A program made the translations under genes and the position numbers. Of a DNA stretch of 64,000 nucleotides, positions 8,225 to 16,049 are shown piece by piece. This DNA comes from Agathobaculum hominis (GTDB lineage: Bacteria; Bacillota; Clostridia; Oscillospirales; Butyricicoccaceae), in contig NZ_JACOPK010000004.1 of assembly GCF_014288055.1 (NCBI RefSeq), forward strand, positions 197,850 to 261,849, written 5' to 3'. Position 1 is the first letter of the stretch. Each line of letters begins with the position of its first letter. The notes under the pieces were generated by a model that was not told the DNA's origin, ran no database searches, and was given only the letters and a program-made list of their open reading frames with translations.

Positions 8225-9700
8225 TCACAATATGATGCAGATCAGACCGCCTGCGTTTTCGTTGATGATCTTCTCGAGTGTTTCACGTATCTTGCTGCGC
8301 GCGTCATCCGGCATACGGCTGAGCTTGTGGCTCAGTTCCTCCCGCACCAGCTCGCTGAGCGATTTGCCGAAGATGTTAGTTTCCCAGATCTTTTCGGGCG
8401 CGTCGCGAAACTCGCTGAGCAGATAATGCACAAGCTCCTCAGACTGTTTTTCCGAACCAACGATCGGATTGACCTCAGCGCGGATGTTGGCGCTCAGCAG
8501 ATGGATGGACGGCGCGGAGGCGCGCAGGCGCACACCGTAGCGGCCGCCCTGACGGACGATCTCGGGTTCCTCGAGCGTCAGCTCCTCGGTCGAGGGCATG
8601 ACGATGCCGTAGCCGGTCTGCTGGACCTGATCGAGCGCGCCGTGCAGACGTTCATAGCGCTGCCGGATTCCGGCAAAATCGCGCAGAACGGAAATAAGGT
8701 CGGCGGCGTCCGTGATATGCACGCCGGTCTCCTGCTCCACGATGCCGTAGAAAACACTATCCGGGACTTCTGCGCGAATGCGTGCCGTGCCGCAGCCGAG
8801 ATCGAGCTGCTGCGCTGCGGCGGATGCGATATACTCGCTTTCGCACAGCGTATCACAGATGCCGGCAAGATCGCGCATGCGGCTTTCAGATGAGGCGGCT
8901 TCGCGGATCGTGCGGTAGATGCTGCGCTGCACCTCGGACTGCGGCGGCAGGGCGGCAATGTAGCGTGGAAGTACGAGACCGAGCTCGCAGAGCGGAAATT
9001 CATATAAAACTTGCTGTAAAATTTCAGAGATACCGGTCTCGTTCAAATCTGCACAGTTTGCAGCGATCGGCTCGACGCCATACTGCTCGCGCACGAAGCT
9101 GCAAGCCTTTTCTGCGCGCTCCCCTGTCGGCTCCGAGGAATTCACGATCACGAGAAACGGCTTGCCGAGCTCCTGCAGCTCCTTGATGACGCGCCGCTCA
9201 GCCGGGATATAGCTTTCGCGCGGAATATCGGTAAAGCTGCCGTCTGTCGTGATGACAAGACCGATCGTTGAATGCTCTCCGATGACGCGGTGGGTGCCGA
9301 TCTCCGCAGCTTCTGCAAGCGTCATCGGCTCCTCCCGCCACGGCGTCGAGACCATGCGCGGCGTATCATTCTCCATGCTGCCGAGCGCCCCCTCGACCAG
9401 ATAGCCAACGCAGTCCACGAGCCGCACGCGGCAGACGCCGCCTTCGGGAAGTGCGATCTCTGCCGCCTCCTCGGGCACGAATTTTGGCTCGGCAGTCATA
9501 ATGGTGCGTCCGGCGCCGGACTGCGGCAGCTCGTCACGCGCCCGCTCCCGTTTGTACATGTTTTCCATGCCGGGCAGGACCATGGTCTCCATAAAGCGCT
9601 TGATAAAGGTTGATTTGCCGGTGCGAACCGGCCCGACGACGCCGATGTAAATATCACCGCCGGTTCGCGTGCTGATGTCGTGATAGATTCCGTTCTCCAT
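8225..9700 (-). CDS. spoIVA: Stage IV sporulation protein A, spore-coat basement ATPase
   Basis: 491 aa, the full usual length. SpoIVA is a cytoskeletal-type ATPase that polymerises on the outer forespore membrane and anchors the coat. The N-terminal TRAFAC-like domain carries Walker A GPVRTGKST (residues 23-31) and RLVDCVGY (Walker B region). The C-terminal end (NENAGGLICIIL) resembles the membrane-targeting tail of known SpoIVA proteins. It lies 13 bp after sipL on the same strand with AAAGGTGG as ribosome-binding site, so it is expressed with sipL from the sigma-E-like promoter at 11251-11223. It would act in the mother cell. Confidence 0.97.
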   Translation of the reverse strand: MENGIYHDISTRTGGDIYIGVVGPVRTGKSTFIKRFMETMVLPGMENMYKRERARDELPQSGAGRTIMTAEPKFVPEEAAEIALPEGGVCRVRLVDCVGYLVEGALGSMENDTPRMVSTPWREEPMTLAEAAEIGTHRVIGEHSTIGLVITTDGSFTDIPRESYIPAERRVIKELQELGKPFLVIVNSSEPTGERAEKACSFVREQYGVEPIAANCADLNETGISEILQQVLYEFPLCELGLVLPRYIAALPPQSEVQRSIYRTIREAASSESRMRDLAGICDTLCESEYIASAAAQQLDLGCGTARIRAEVPDSVFYGIVEQETGVHITDAADLISVLRDFAGIRQRYERLHGALDQVQQTGYGIVMPSTEELTLEEPEIVRQGGRYGVRLRASAPSIHLLSANIRAEVNPIVGSEKQSEELVHYLLSEFRDAPEKIWETNIFGKSLSELVREELSHKLSRMPDDARSKIRETLEKIINENAGGLICIIL

Positions 9701-9713
9701 ACGCTACCACCTT

Positions 9714-11183
9714 TCAGATCCGCAGCGGAACGAGCAGCATGGTGTCCGAAACAGCTGCCGTGTCAGATGGCAGGTCGTTCGCCGCGCAGATCGCCGCCCG
9801 TGTGCTTCCGCAGTCCTTTGCAATATCCCACAGCCGTGTTTCCCCCGCGATATGGCGCACGAGCAGCGTCACGCCCGTGTCCGCCTGCCGTGCTGTCTGC
9901 TCGACCGAGCACAGATGGCGCAGCGTCAGCGGTGTCTCGCGCTCGCACTCTCCCTCCGCTGTAACGGTCAGCGTCAGTCCGCGCTCCCCGACCGTCTGCG
10001 CACGAACGGACAGCGACGGGCGCAGACAGGTGCCAGCTTCGATGCCGGTAAAGGTCAGCGGCAGGACACGCTGCACACTGCAAAGGCGTTGTTCATCGTC
10101 GAGACAGAGCACCTGCACCGAGGCGGAGATCTGCAATCCCTTTTCTGCCGCCCGCACGCCGCAGCATACCGCATCCGCACAGATCACATGAGAGATATGC
10201 GCCGCGGTCTGGATGCTTTCGACGGATTCGGCAGAAAACGGCTGCGGCTCCGGGCTGCTGTACAGGCTGGCACTGTCCTCCCGGGTCTTCAGCAGGACGC
10301 CCGGCAGATAAAAATCCGTAATGCAGTGCAGCGTATGACTGCGCCGCAGCAGGACCAGTGCGTCCGCATTCACTGTGCAGGACAGCGAATGGTCGGCTGC
10401 GATGCGGCATTCGAGACTGCGTACCGTGAGCTGCGCGTCGGGCGTATCCTCCTCGACCGCTCCCGTCAGTTCGAATACCTGCGTAAAGGGTGTGGTTTTA
10501 CTGATCGTGCGGACCGCTTCGTCAAGCTGCATCACCAGACACCGCAGAGCCGCCTCTCCGCGCACGACGATGCGGTCGCGCATCGCGCGGCATTCAGTGA
10601 TCTGCAGCGTACAGGATTGCTTGAGAAGCGAAAGACCGTCTGTTTCCTCGACCGGGATGTCCTCCAGAACGGAGAACGAAAAAAGCTGCGCTTCGTCGGG
10701 CAGAACCGCTTCACAGGTCTCCGAAAGCAGCTCGAGATGATCGTCTGTAATGTTTTCTGTATAATCGCAGGCTGTTTTGTCGTAGCATTCGGCTGTCAGT
10801 ACAAGATCGGCCGCAATGCTCAGCTTGCGGCTGTTGACGACCGAGGCCTCGACCGCGCTCACACGGCATTCCACCAGACAGACCGAGCTGCTGTCGAGCT
10901 GCGCACATTCTTCGATGTGCGCGAAGCTGAGCGGCACCTCCAGACGCCGCAGACCGCCGCCGTTTTCCGGCTCGTACAAAATGACCGTCTGAACCGTGCC
11001 TGAGATAAGAAGGCGGCCGTTCTGCGGTGCGTGATCTCCGATGGCGGCCGTTCCGCAGGCATACACGACACGCCCTACATCAGGAAAAGCATCCGGCACA
11101 ATGCAGTCCGCTGTTTCGGTACAGGCGCTTGTCTGCGCCAGCTGCCGCCTGCAATAGACAATGCGTTTCTGCTCCAGTTCCAT
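9714..11183 (-). CDS. sipL: SPOCS/DUF3794 and LysM domain protein, SipL-like SpoIVA partner
   Basis: 489 aa, starting MELEQKRIVYCRRQ at 11183 with AAAGGAGG upstream. The body consists of repeated SPOCS (DUF3794) modules: PDAFPDVGRVVYACG, and the LEVPLSFAHIEE and ADLVLTAECY types. The C-terminus is a single LysM-like domain (last ~45 residues, LWDIAKDCGSTRAAICAANDL). In Clostridioides difficile, SipL has this architecture and binds SpoIVA through its LysM domain, replacing Bacillus SpoVID. Here the gene is directly upstream of spoIVA in the same operon, which supports that role. The identification is by architecture and context. Confidence 0.85.
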   Translation of the reverse strand: MELEQKRIVYCRRQLAQTSACTETADCIVPDAFPDVGRVVYACGTAAIGDHAPQNGRLLISGTVQTVILYEPENGGGLRRLEVPLSFAHIEECAQLDSSSVCLVECRVSAVEASVVNSRKLSIAADLVLTAECYDKTACDYTENITDDHLELLSETCEAVLPDEAQLFSFSVLEDIPVEETDGLSLLKQSCTLQITECRAMRDRIVVRGEAALRCLVMQLDEAVRTISKTTPFTQVFELTGAVEEDTPDAQLTVRSLECRIAADHSLSCTVNADALVLLRRSHTLHCITDFYLPGVLLKTREDSASLYSSPEPQPFSAESVESIQTAAHISHVICADAVCCGVRAAEKGLQISASVQVLCLDDEQRLCSVQRVLPLTFTGIEAGTCLRPSLSVRAQTVGERGLTLTVTAEGECERETPLTLRHLCSVEQTARQADTGVTLLVRHIAGETRLWDIAKDCGSTRAAICAANDLPSDTAAVSDTMLLVPLRI

Positions 11184-11222
11184 TCTTGAAATCTCCTCCT
11201 TTGCACTGCTGCTCCTGTCAAT

Positions 11223-11251
11223 ACGGTATGTGAGCCGTGAAAAAGATATGA
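11223..11251 (-). promoter_or_regulatory. Candidate sigma-E promoter for sipL-spoIVA
   Basis: On the minus strand TCATATC (11251-11245), a 14-bp spacer and CATACCGT (11230-11223) match the mother-cell sigma-E consensus (ATATT-like -35, 14 bp, CATACANT). It lies 40 bp before the sipL start. Confidence 0.65.
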
Positions 11252-11258
11252 CAGTTGA

Positions 11259-11287
11259 TTGACAAGGCATACAGCAGCCGATATAAT
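11259..11287 (+). promoter_or_regulatory. Perfect-consensus sigma-A promoter
   Basis: TTGACA (11259-11264), 17 bp, TATAAT (11282-11287), just before the AAAAGGAGG of the gene at 11309. It is divergent from the sigma-E-like promoter of sipL, 8 bp away. Confidence 0.85.
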
Positions 11288-11308
11288 GGAGAAAAGGAGG
11301 CATTTCGG

Positions 11309-11734
11309 ATGAAAGATAAGCTTAATGCCGTAAAAACAGTACTCTGTGCGGTGTTCGCTGCCGGCTGCGCCGTGCTCGGATTTTTCTTCTGGGACGCATC
11401 TGACCGCGCGGGCGCTCTGCTTGAGGAGAACGATGCACTGCGCGAGCAGCTTTCTGTTACGCAGAGCGACGCGAAAAATGCCGCTGCCGCTGCTGCTGAG
11501 CTTCAAGAGCAGGTAGATGAAATGACCGCGCAAATCGATGAGCTGAACAGCCGGCTGGAGCAGGCGGCGCAGTCCGGCGCGGACGCAGGAGCGGCAGGAC
11601 CGATGGTCTACGTTACGCCGTCCGGCTCAAGGTACCATAACGAGGGCTGTCAGTATATCGGAAAGCGTGCGGTGCAGATGCCGCTTGCTGACGCGAAAGA
11701 GGCAGGATATACTGCCTGCGCGAAATGCGAATAA
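11309..11734 (+). CDS. Membrane-anchored coiled-coil protein with small C-terminal metal-binding-like domain
   Basis: 141 aa, ATG at 11309 after AGGAGG. One N-terminal TM or signal-anchor (about residues 8-27) is followed by a coiled coil rich in Leu/Glu/Gln (about 32-88). A compact tail follows: YHNEGCQYIG, then AGYTACAKCE. The tail spacing (H-x3-C ... C-x2-C) looks like the small Ada/nuclease-type Cys-His module often found at the ends of surface proteins. The tail would sit outside the cell if the N-terminus is a signal-anchor. Function unknown. It is monocistronic, with its own consensus promoter. Confidence 0.75.
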   Translation: MKDKLNAVKTVLCAVFAAGCAVLGFFFWDASDRAGALLEENDALREQLSVTQSDAKNAAAAAAELQEQVDEMTAQIDELNSRLEQAAQSGADAGAAGPMVYVTPSGSRYHNEGCQYIGKRAVQMPLADAKEAGYTACAKCE

Positions 11735-11857
11735 TAGAGATGACACACTTAGTCCCACATCTAACACCCCCAAAAAACCCTAAAAAACCGCATTCCGGCG
11801 AATAAAGTCGAAATCAGCAAAACCGAGCATCAGAACATTCACAGCCGGAATAAAAGA

Positions 11858-11893
11858 AAAAGTTCCGCAAACAAAGCTGTTTACAGAACTTTT
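11858..11893 (-). terminator. Terminator of tRNA-Pro
   Basis: On the minus strand AAAAGTTC..GAACTTTT forms a stem extended by weaker inner pairs and followed by T-rich sequence. It lies just 3' of the tRNA. Confidence 0.7.
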
Positions 11894-11897
11894 CGTC

Positions 11898-11973
11898 TGG
11901 TCCGAGTGACAGGATTCGAACCTGCGGCATCCTGCTCCCAAAGCAGGCGCGCTACCAACTGCGCTACACCCGG
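11898..11973 (-). tRNA. tRNA-Pro (anticodon TGG), CCA encoded
   Basis: Cloverleaf: acceptor CCGGGTG/CACTCGG with one G-T pair, D arm GCGC..GCGC, anticodon stem CCTGC/GCAGG with loop TTTGGGA (TGG), T arm GCAGG-TTCGAAT-CCTGT, discriminator A and CCA. Confidence 0.95.
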
Positions 11974-11998
11974 ATATATCGGCATTTAACACCATAGT

Positions 11999-12028
11999 AG
12001 TATATCAAATAGGACGCGCTTCTGTCAA
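11999..12028 (-). promoter_or_regulatory. Promoter of tRNA-Pro
   Basis: TTGACA (12028-12023), 18 bp, TATACT (12004-11999) on the minus strand, divergent from the hydrogenase promoter. Confidence 0.8.
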
Positions 12029-12076
12029 GCATCTGATACGATTGAGTAAAAAAATTTCTCCATGCGGTAAAGATGA

Positions 12077-12105
12077 TTGACATTTATCATAAAAAAGAAT
12101 ATCAT
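12077..12105 (+). promoter_or_regulatory. Promoter of the hydrogenase operon
   Basis: TTGACA (12077-12082), 17 bp, TATCAT (12100-12105), in an AT-rich stretch 39 bp before the first start codon. Confidence 0.75.
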
Positions 12106-12143
12106 TTTATGTATATTTCCCACAACGGGAAGGGAGGAATAAT

Positions 12144-13976
12144 ATGAGCCGTTTATCAATCGAGACACCGGGACGTGCAGAAACCGTTGTCGAGGGGCTT
12201 TATCGCGACGTAGAAAGGCGTATCAGCGCAAGTCCTCCGGGACTTTGTCCGGTGGATATGGCGCTTTCGTTCCTGCGCCTGAGCCATGCACAGACCTGCG
12301 GCAAATGTGTTCCGTGCCGCATTGGTCTGGGTCAGCTGACCGAGCTGCTGGAAAGCGTGCTGGACTCGACTGCGACGCCGGAGACGATTGACCTTATTGA
12401 AAAGACCGCGCGCGTTATTCAGGACACGGCGGACTGCGCCATCGGCTACGAGGCGGCGCGCATGGTGCTCCAGGGCGTGCAGGGCTTCCGTGACGACTAT
12501 ATGTCGCATGTTGAGCATGGCCGCTGCCTGTTCGGCTGGGACCATCCGGTACCCTGTGTGGCGCTCTGCCCTGCCGGCGTCGATATTCCGGGCTATATCG
12601 CGCTCGTGCGTGCGGGACGTTATAATGATGCGGTTCGTCTGATCCGCAAGGACAACCCCTTCCCCACGGTCTGCGGCTATGTCTGCGAGCATCCGTGCGA
12701 GGCGCGCTGCCGCCGCAGCATGGTGGACGACGCGGTGAACATCTGCGGCATCAAGCGCTTTGCGTGCGATCACGCGACCGATATGACGCCTCCGCCCTGT
12801 GCGCCGTCCACCGGAAAGAGCATTGCCGTTATCGGCGGCGGTCCGGGCGGTCTGTCTGCGGCTTATTTTCTGTCGTTGATGGGACACAGGGTCGTTGTAT
12901 ACGACCAGCGTCCGCAGCTCGGCGGCATGCTGCGATACGGCATTCCGGACTACCGTCTGCCGCAGGAAAAGCTGGATCGCGACATCGAGTTTATCCTCTC
13001 GACCGGCATCGAGGTACATACTGATACCGCAATCGGCCGTGATATTGAGTTCTCCGAGATCGAAAACCAGTATGACGCGGTTTACATCTCCATCGGCGCG
13101 CATAACGACAAGAAGATCGGCATCGATGGCGAAAACAGTGTCGGCGTTCATGCGGCGGTGCAGCTGCTGCGCGACATCGGTGAGGGCCGCGTGCCCGACT
13201 TCCGCGGAAAGCGCGTCTGCGTCATCGGCGGCGGCAATGTCTCGATGGATGCGACCCGTACTGCGCTGCGTCTCGGCGCGGCGTCTGTCACCTGTGTCTA
13301 CCGCCGCCGCATCTCGGATATGACCGCGCTGAACGAGGAGATCGAGGACGCACAGGCAGAGGGCTGTCAGATCCTTCAGCTTCAGGCGCCCGACCACATC
13401 GAGGCGGACGAGAACGGTCATGTTGCCGCGCTCTGGACGCGCCCGCAGGTCATCGGCCCCTATGGCTCGGACGGCCGTCCGCGGCCGTATGACGCCGATG
13501 CACCGCTGCTGCGCACGCCGTGCGACATCGTTATCGTTGCGATCGGTCAGGCGATCGACGCCCGTCCGTTTGCACAGGTCATGCCGCTCGAGCGCGGCAA
13601 GATCAAGGCTTCCTCGGACGCCTTCGTCCCCAATACGCCGCACGTATTCGCAGGCGGCGACGCAGTTACCGGACCTGCGACGGTGATCCGTGCGGTAGCA
13701 GCCGGCAAGGTTGCAGCTGCGAACATCGACGCGCATCTCGGGTTCCATCATGTCATCCAGTCTGATGTTGAAATCCCGGCACCCCATCTGACCAATCTGC
13801 CGGCCTGCGGCCGCATCGAGCTGCACAACCGTCCGTTTGAGGAGTGCGTGGGCAACTTTGAGCTGGTCAAGTGCGGCATGACCGAGCAGGAGGTGCAGCA
13901 GGAGACCTCGCGCTGCCTGCGCTGTGATCATTTCGGCTACGGTATTTTCAAGGGAGGTCGAACGAACAAATGGTAA
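12144..13976 (+). CDS. NfnB/GltD-like FAD-NAD(P) oxidoreductase fused to a NuoF-type Fe-S domain, hydrogenase partner
   Basis: 610 aa. Domains in order: a NuoF C-terminal [4Fe-4S] domain (CGKCVPC, Cys52/55/58 plus Cys98); a GltD/NfnB N-terminal Fe-S domain (C138, C142, then C177/C181/C185/C189); an FAD Rossmann fold (IGGGPGG, about 230-236); and an NAD(P) Rossmann fold (IGGGNVSMDATRTALRLGA, about 361-379, then YRRR). GGDAVTGPATVIRAVAAGK (FAD) and a final CLRC follow. The flavin/NADH-binding half of NuoF is missing. NfnB-type proteins carry the bifurcating FAD in NADH-dependent ferredoxin:NADP+ transhydrogenase. The stop overlaps hydA by 7 bp. I infer that it feeds electrons from NAD(P)H to HydA, possibly with ferredoxin (confurcation). 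Nucleotide specificity is not certain. Confidence 0.85.
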   Translation: MSRLSIETPGRAETVVEGLYRDVERRISASPPGLCPVDMALSFLRLSHAQTCGKCVPCRIGLGQLTELLESVLDSTATPETIDLIEKTARVIQDTADCAIGYEAARMVLQGVQGFRDDYMSHVEHGRCLFGWDHPVPCVALCPAGVDIPGYIALVRAGRYNDAVRLIRKDNPFPTVCGYVCEHPCEARCRRSMVDDAVNICGIKRFACDHATDMTPPPCAPSTGKSIAVIGGGPGGLSAAYFLSLMGHRVVVYDQRPQLGGMLRYGIPDYRLPQEKLDRDIEFILSTGIEVHTDTAIGRDIEFSEIENQYDAVYISIGAHNDKKIGIDGENSVGVHAAVQLLRDIGEGRVPDFRGKRVCVIGGGNVSMDATRTALRLGAASVTCVYRRRISDMTALNEEIEDAQAEGCQILQLQAPDHIEADENGHVAALWTRPQVIGPYGSDGRPRPYDADAPLLRTPCDIVIVAIGQAIDARPFAQVMPLERGKIKASSDAFVPNTPHVFAGGDAVTGPATVIRAVAAGKVAAANIDAHLGFHHVIQSDVEIPAPHLTNLPACGRIELHNRPFEECVGNFELVKCGMTEQEVQQETSRCLRCDHFGYGIFKGGRTNKW

Positions 13977-15736
13977 ACCTGACAATAGACAAGATCGCGG
14001 TATCTGTACCCGAAGGCACGACCATTCTGGAAGCGGCGGCCTCTGTCGGCATTGAAATTCCGAGCCTGTGCTATCTCAAGGACATCAATGAAATCTCCGC
14101 CTGCCGCGTGTGCTGCGTTGAGGTCGAGGGCGAGGGCAAGCTCGTCCCCTCGTGCAACAATGTCGTTCAGGAAGGAATGGTGATCCATACCAATACGCCG
14201 CGCGTGCGCGAGGCGCGCCGCACCAATGTTGAGCTGATTCTATCGCAGCATGACAATAAGTGCGCGACCTGTGTCCGCTCCGGTTCGTGCCAGCTTCAGA
14301 AGATCTCGAACGATCTCGGCGTGCTGTCCGTTCCGTACAAGAGCGACCTCGCGGTCGGCAAAAAGAGCTTCTGGACGACAACGTTCCCCCTCTATCGCGA
14401 CATCAACAAGTGCATAAAGTGCATGCGCTGCGTTCAGGTATGCGACAAGGTGCAGTCGCTCTCCATCTGGGACGTCAGCGGTTCCGGCTCGCGCACGACC
14501 ATTGACGTTTCCGGAAACCGCTTTATCAAGGAGGCGGACTGTTCGCTGTGCGGCCAGTGCATCACCCACTGTCCCACCGGCGCTCTGCGCGAGCGCGACG
14601 ACACAGCCAAAGCGTATTCCGCTCTTGGCGCTGAGGGCAGGCTCACGGTCGTTCAGATCGCTCCGGCAGTGCGTGCAGCATGGGGCGAAGCCTTCGGCAT
14701 GCCGACCGGCAGAGCCACGGTCGGTCAGCTCGTTGCGGCGCTGCGCAGTCTGGGAGCGGATTATGTATTCGATACGACGTTCTCGGCCGACCTCACTATC
14801 ATGGAGGAAGGAACGGAGCTGCTCCAGCGTCTCAATGCCGGAGACCTCAAGGACCAGCCGATGTTCACCTCGTGCTGCCCCGGCTGGGTTCGTTTTCTCA
14901 AAAGCCAGTACCCGGAAATGACCGGACGCCTGTCTACGGCGAAGTCTCCGCAGCAGATGTTCGGCGCGGTGGCAAAGAGCTGGCTGGCTCATCGCCTGGG
15001 CATTGAACCGGAAAACGTTTACAGTATTTCTATCATGCCCTGCATTGCAAAGAAAGCCGAGCGCGAGCTCCCCGGCATGCAGTCTGCCGGCGCGGGCAGT
15101 GATGTGGATCTGGTGCTGACGACGCGCGAACTTGCCCGTATCGTGCGCGCCGAGCACATTGATGTGGAGCAGCTGGCGGATTCTCCGTTCGACGATCCGC
15201 TTGGCAACGGCTCAGGCGCCGGCGTTATCTTTGGTGCGACCGGCGGCGTTATGGAGGCCGCGCTCCGCTCCGCATACTTCCTCACCACCGGTGAAAATCC
15301 GTCCGCAGATGCATTCTGCGAGGTGCGTGCGGCAGAAAATGAGAGCCGTCCGTGGCGCGAGGCTGCGTTCGACCTCGCAGGAACGACCATTCACTGCGCG
15401 GTGGCGAGCGGTCTTGCGAACGCGCGTCATCTGATCCGTGCGATCAAACGGCGCGAGGTTCACTACGAATTTGTCGAGATCATGGCCTGCCCCGGCGGCT
15501 GTGCAGGCGGCGGAGGCCAGCCGGTAGATGGCAGCGACCGCGAAAAAGCGGCTTCGCGCGGCGGTGTGCTGTTCTCGCTCGACGAAAAAGCGGAACTTCG
15601 TTTTTCGCACGAAAACCCGGCTGTTAAGGCGCTTTATAACGAATATCTGTCCAGTCCATGCTCTGAACGGGCAGAAGAACTGCTGCACTGTGATCATTTT
15701 GCATGGCAGATGCCGCAGACAGGAATTCACGTTTAA
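13970..15736 (+). CDS. hydA: [FeFe] hydrogenase, group A catalytic subunit
   Basis: 588 aa. N-terminal [2Fe-2S] ferredoxin domain (C34, C45, C48, C62), a His-ligated [4Fe-4S] cluster (H94, C98, C101, C107), and two ferredoxin-like [4Fe-4S] clusters (C148/151/154/158 and C191/194/197/201). The H-cluster domain has all three signatures intact: TSCCPGW (Cys302/303), MPCIAKKAE (Cys358) and EIMACPGGCAGGGGQP (Cys507/511). The Cys before the H-cluster ligand, used for proton transfer, is present. It is cytoplasmic; it makes or consumes H2 to balance fermentation electrons. It is co-translated with the NfnB/NuoF-like protein; no separate NuoE or NuoF gene is nearby. Confidence 0.97.
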   Translation: MVNLTIDKIAVSVPEGTTILEAAASVGIEIPSLCYLKDINEISACRVCCVEVEGEGKLVPSCNNVVQEGMVIHTNTPRVREARRTNVELILSQHDNKCATCVRSGSCQLQKISNDLGVLSVPYKSDLAVGKKSFWTTTFPLYRDINKCIKCMRCVQVCDKVQSLSIWDVSGSGSRTTIDVSGNRFIKEADCSLCGQCITHCPTGALRERDDTAKAYSALGAEGRLTVVQIAPAVRAAWGEAFGMPTGRATVGQLVAALRSLGADYVFDTTFSADLTIMEEGTELLQRLNAGDLKDQPMFTSCCPGWVRFLKSQYPEMTGRLSTAKSPQQMFGAVAKSWLAHRLGIEPENVYSISIMPCIAKKAERELPGMQSAGAGSDVDLVLTTRELARIVRAEHIDVEQLADSPFDDPLGNGSGAGVIFGATGGVMEAALRSAYFLTTGENPSADAFCEVRAAENESRPWREAAFDLAGTTIHCAVASGLANARHLIRAIKRREVHYEFVEIMACPGGCAGGGGQPVDGSDREKAASRGGVLFSLDEKAELRFSHENPAVKALYNEYLSSPCSERAEELLHCDHFAWQMPQTGIHV

Positions 15737-15750
15737 TCAATTATATAGAA

Positions 15751-15790
15751 AAGCCCTCGCAGAGAGAAGAAAGCTCTGTGAGGGCTTTTT
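15751..15790 (+). terminator. Terminator of the hydrogenase operon
   Basis: AAGCCCTCGCAGAG pairs with CTCTGTGAGGGCTT around a 9-base loop and is followed by T5. Confidence 0.9.
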
Positions 15791-15857
15791 GCGACTTGCA
15801 AGGAGGGTATTTCGCGCAAAGGCATCGTCATGTAAATGCGGCTGCGGTCAAAAGAAA

Positions 15858-15888
15858 AACCGCCCATTCCAACGGAACAAGCGGTTTG
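15858..15888 (-). terminator. Terminator of tRNA-Ala
   Basis: On the minus strand AAACCGC..GCGGTTTTT, with an inner TTCC/GGAA stem, lies just after the tRNA. Confidence 0.75.
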
Positions 15889-15891
15889 ATC

Positions 15892-15967
15892 TGGTGGAGA
15901 CGGAGAGGATCGAACTCTTGACCTCCACACTGCCAGTGTGGCGCTCTCCCAGCTGAGCTACGCCCCC
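15892..15967 (-). tRNA. tRNA-Ala (anticodon GGC), CCA encoded
   Basis: Acceptor GGGGGCG/CGTCTCC with two G-T pairs, anticodon stem CCACA/TGTGG with loop CTGGCAG (GGC), T arm AAGAG-TTCGATC-CTCTC, discriminator A and CCA. Confidence 0.95.
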
Positions 15968-16001
15968 AAATCATCTGCCGATAATGACTATCAACACGAT
16001 G

Positions 16002-16030
16002 ATTATATACCATTTTTTACAGTCTGTCAA
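16002..16030 (-). promoter_or_regulatory. Perfect-consensus promoter of tRNA-Ala
   Basis: TTGACA (16030-16025), 17 bp, TATAAT (16007-16002) on the minus strand. Confidence 0.85.
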
Positions 16031-16049
16031 CACAAAAAGGCAAAGTTTT

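Noticed and set aside
12156..13985. 609-codon minus-strand frame opposite the hydrogenase partner gene
   Set aside because: Shadow; the plus-strand gene has complete Fe-S, FAD and NAD(P) motifs.
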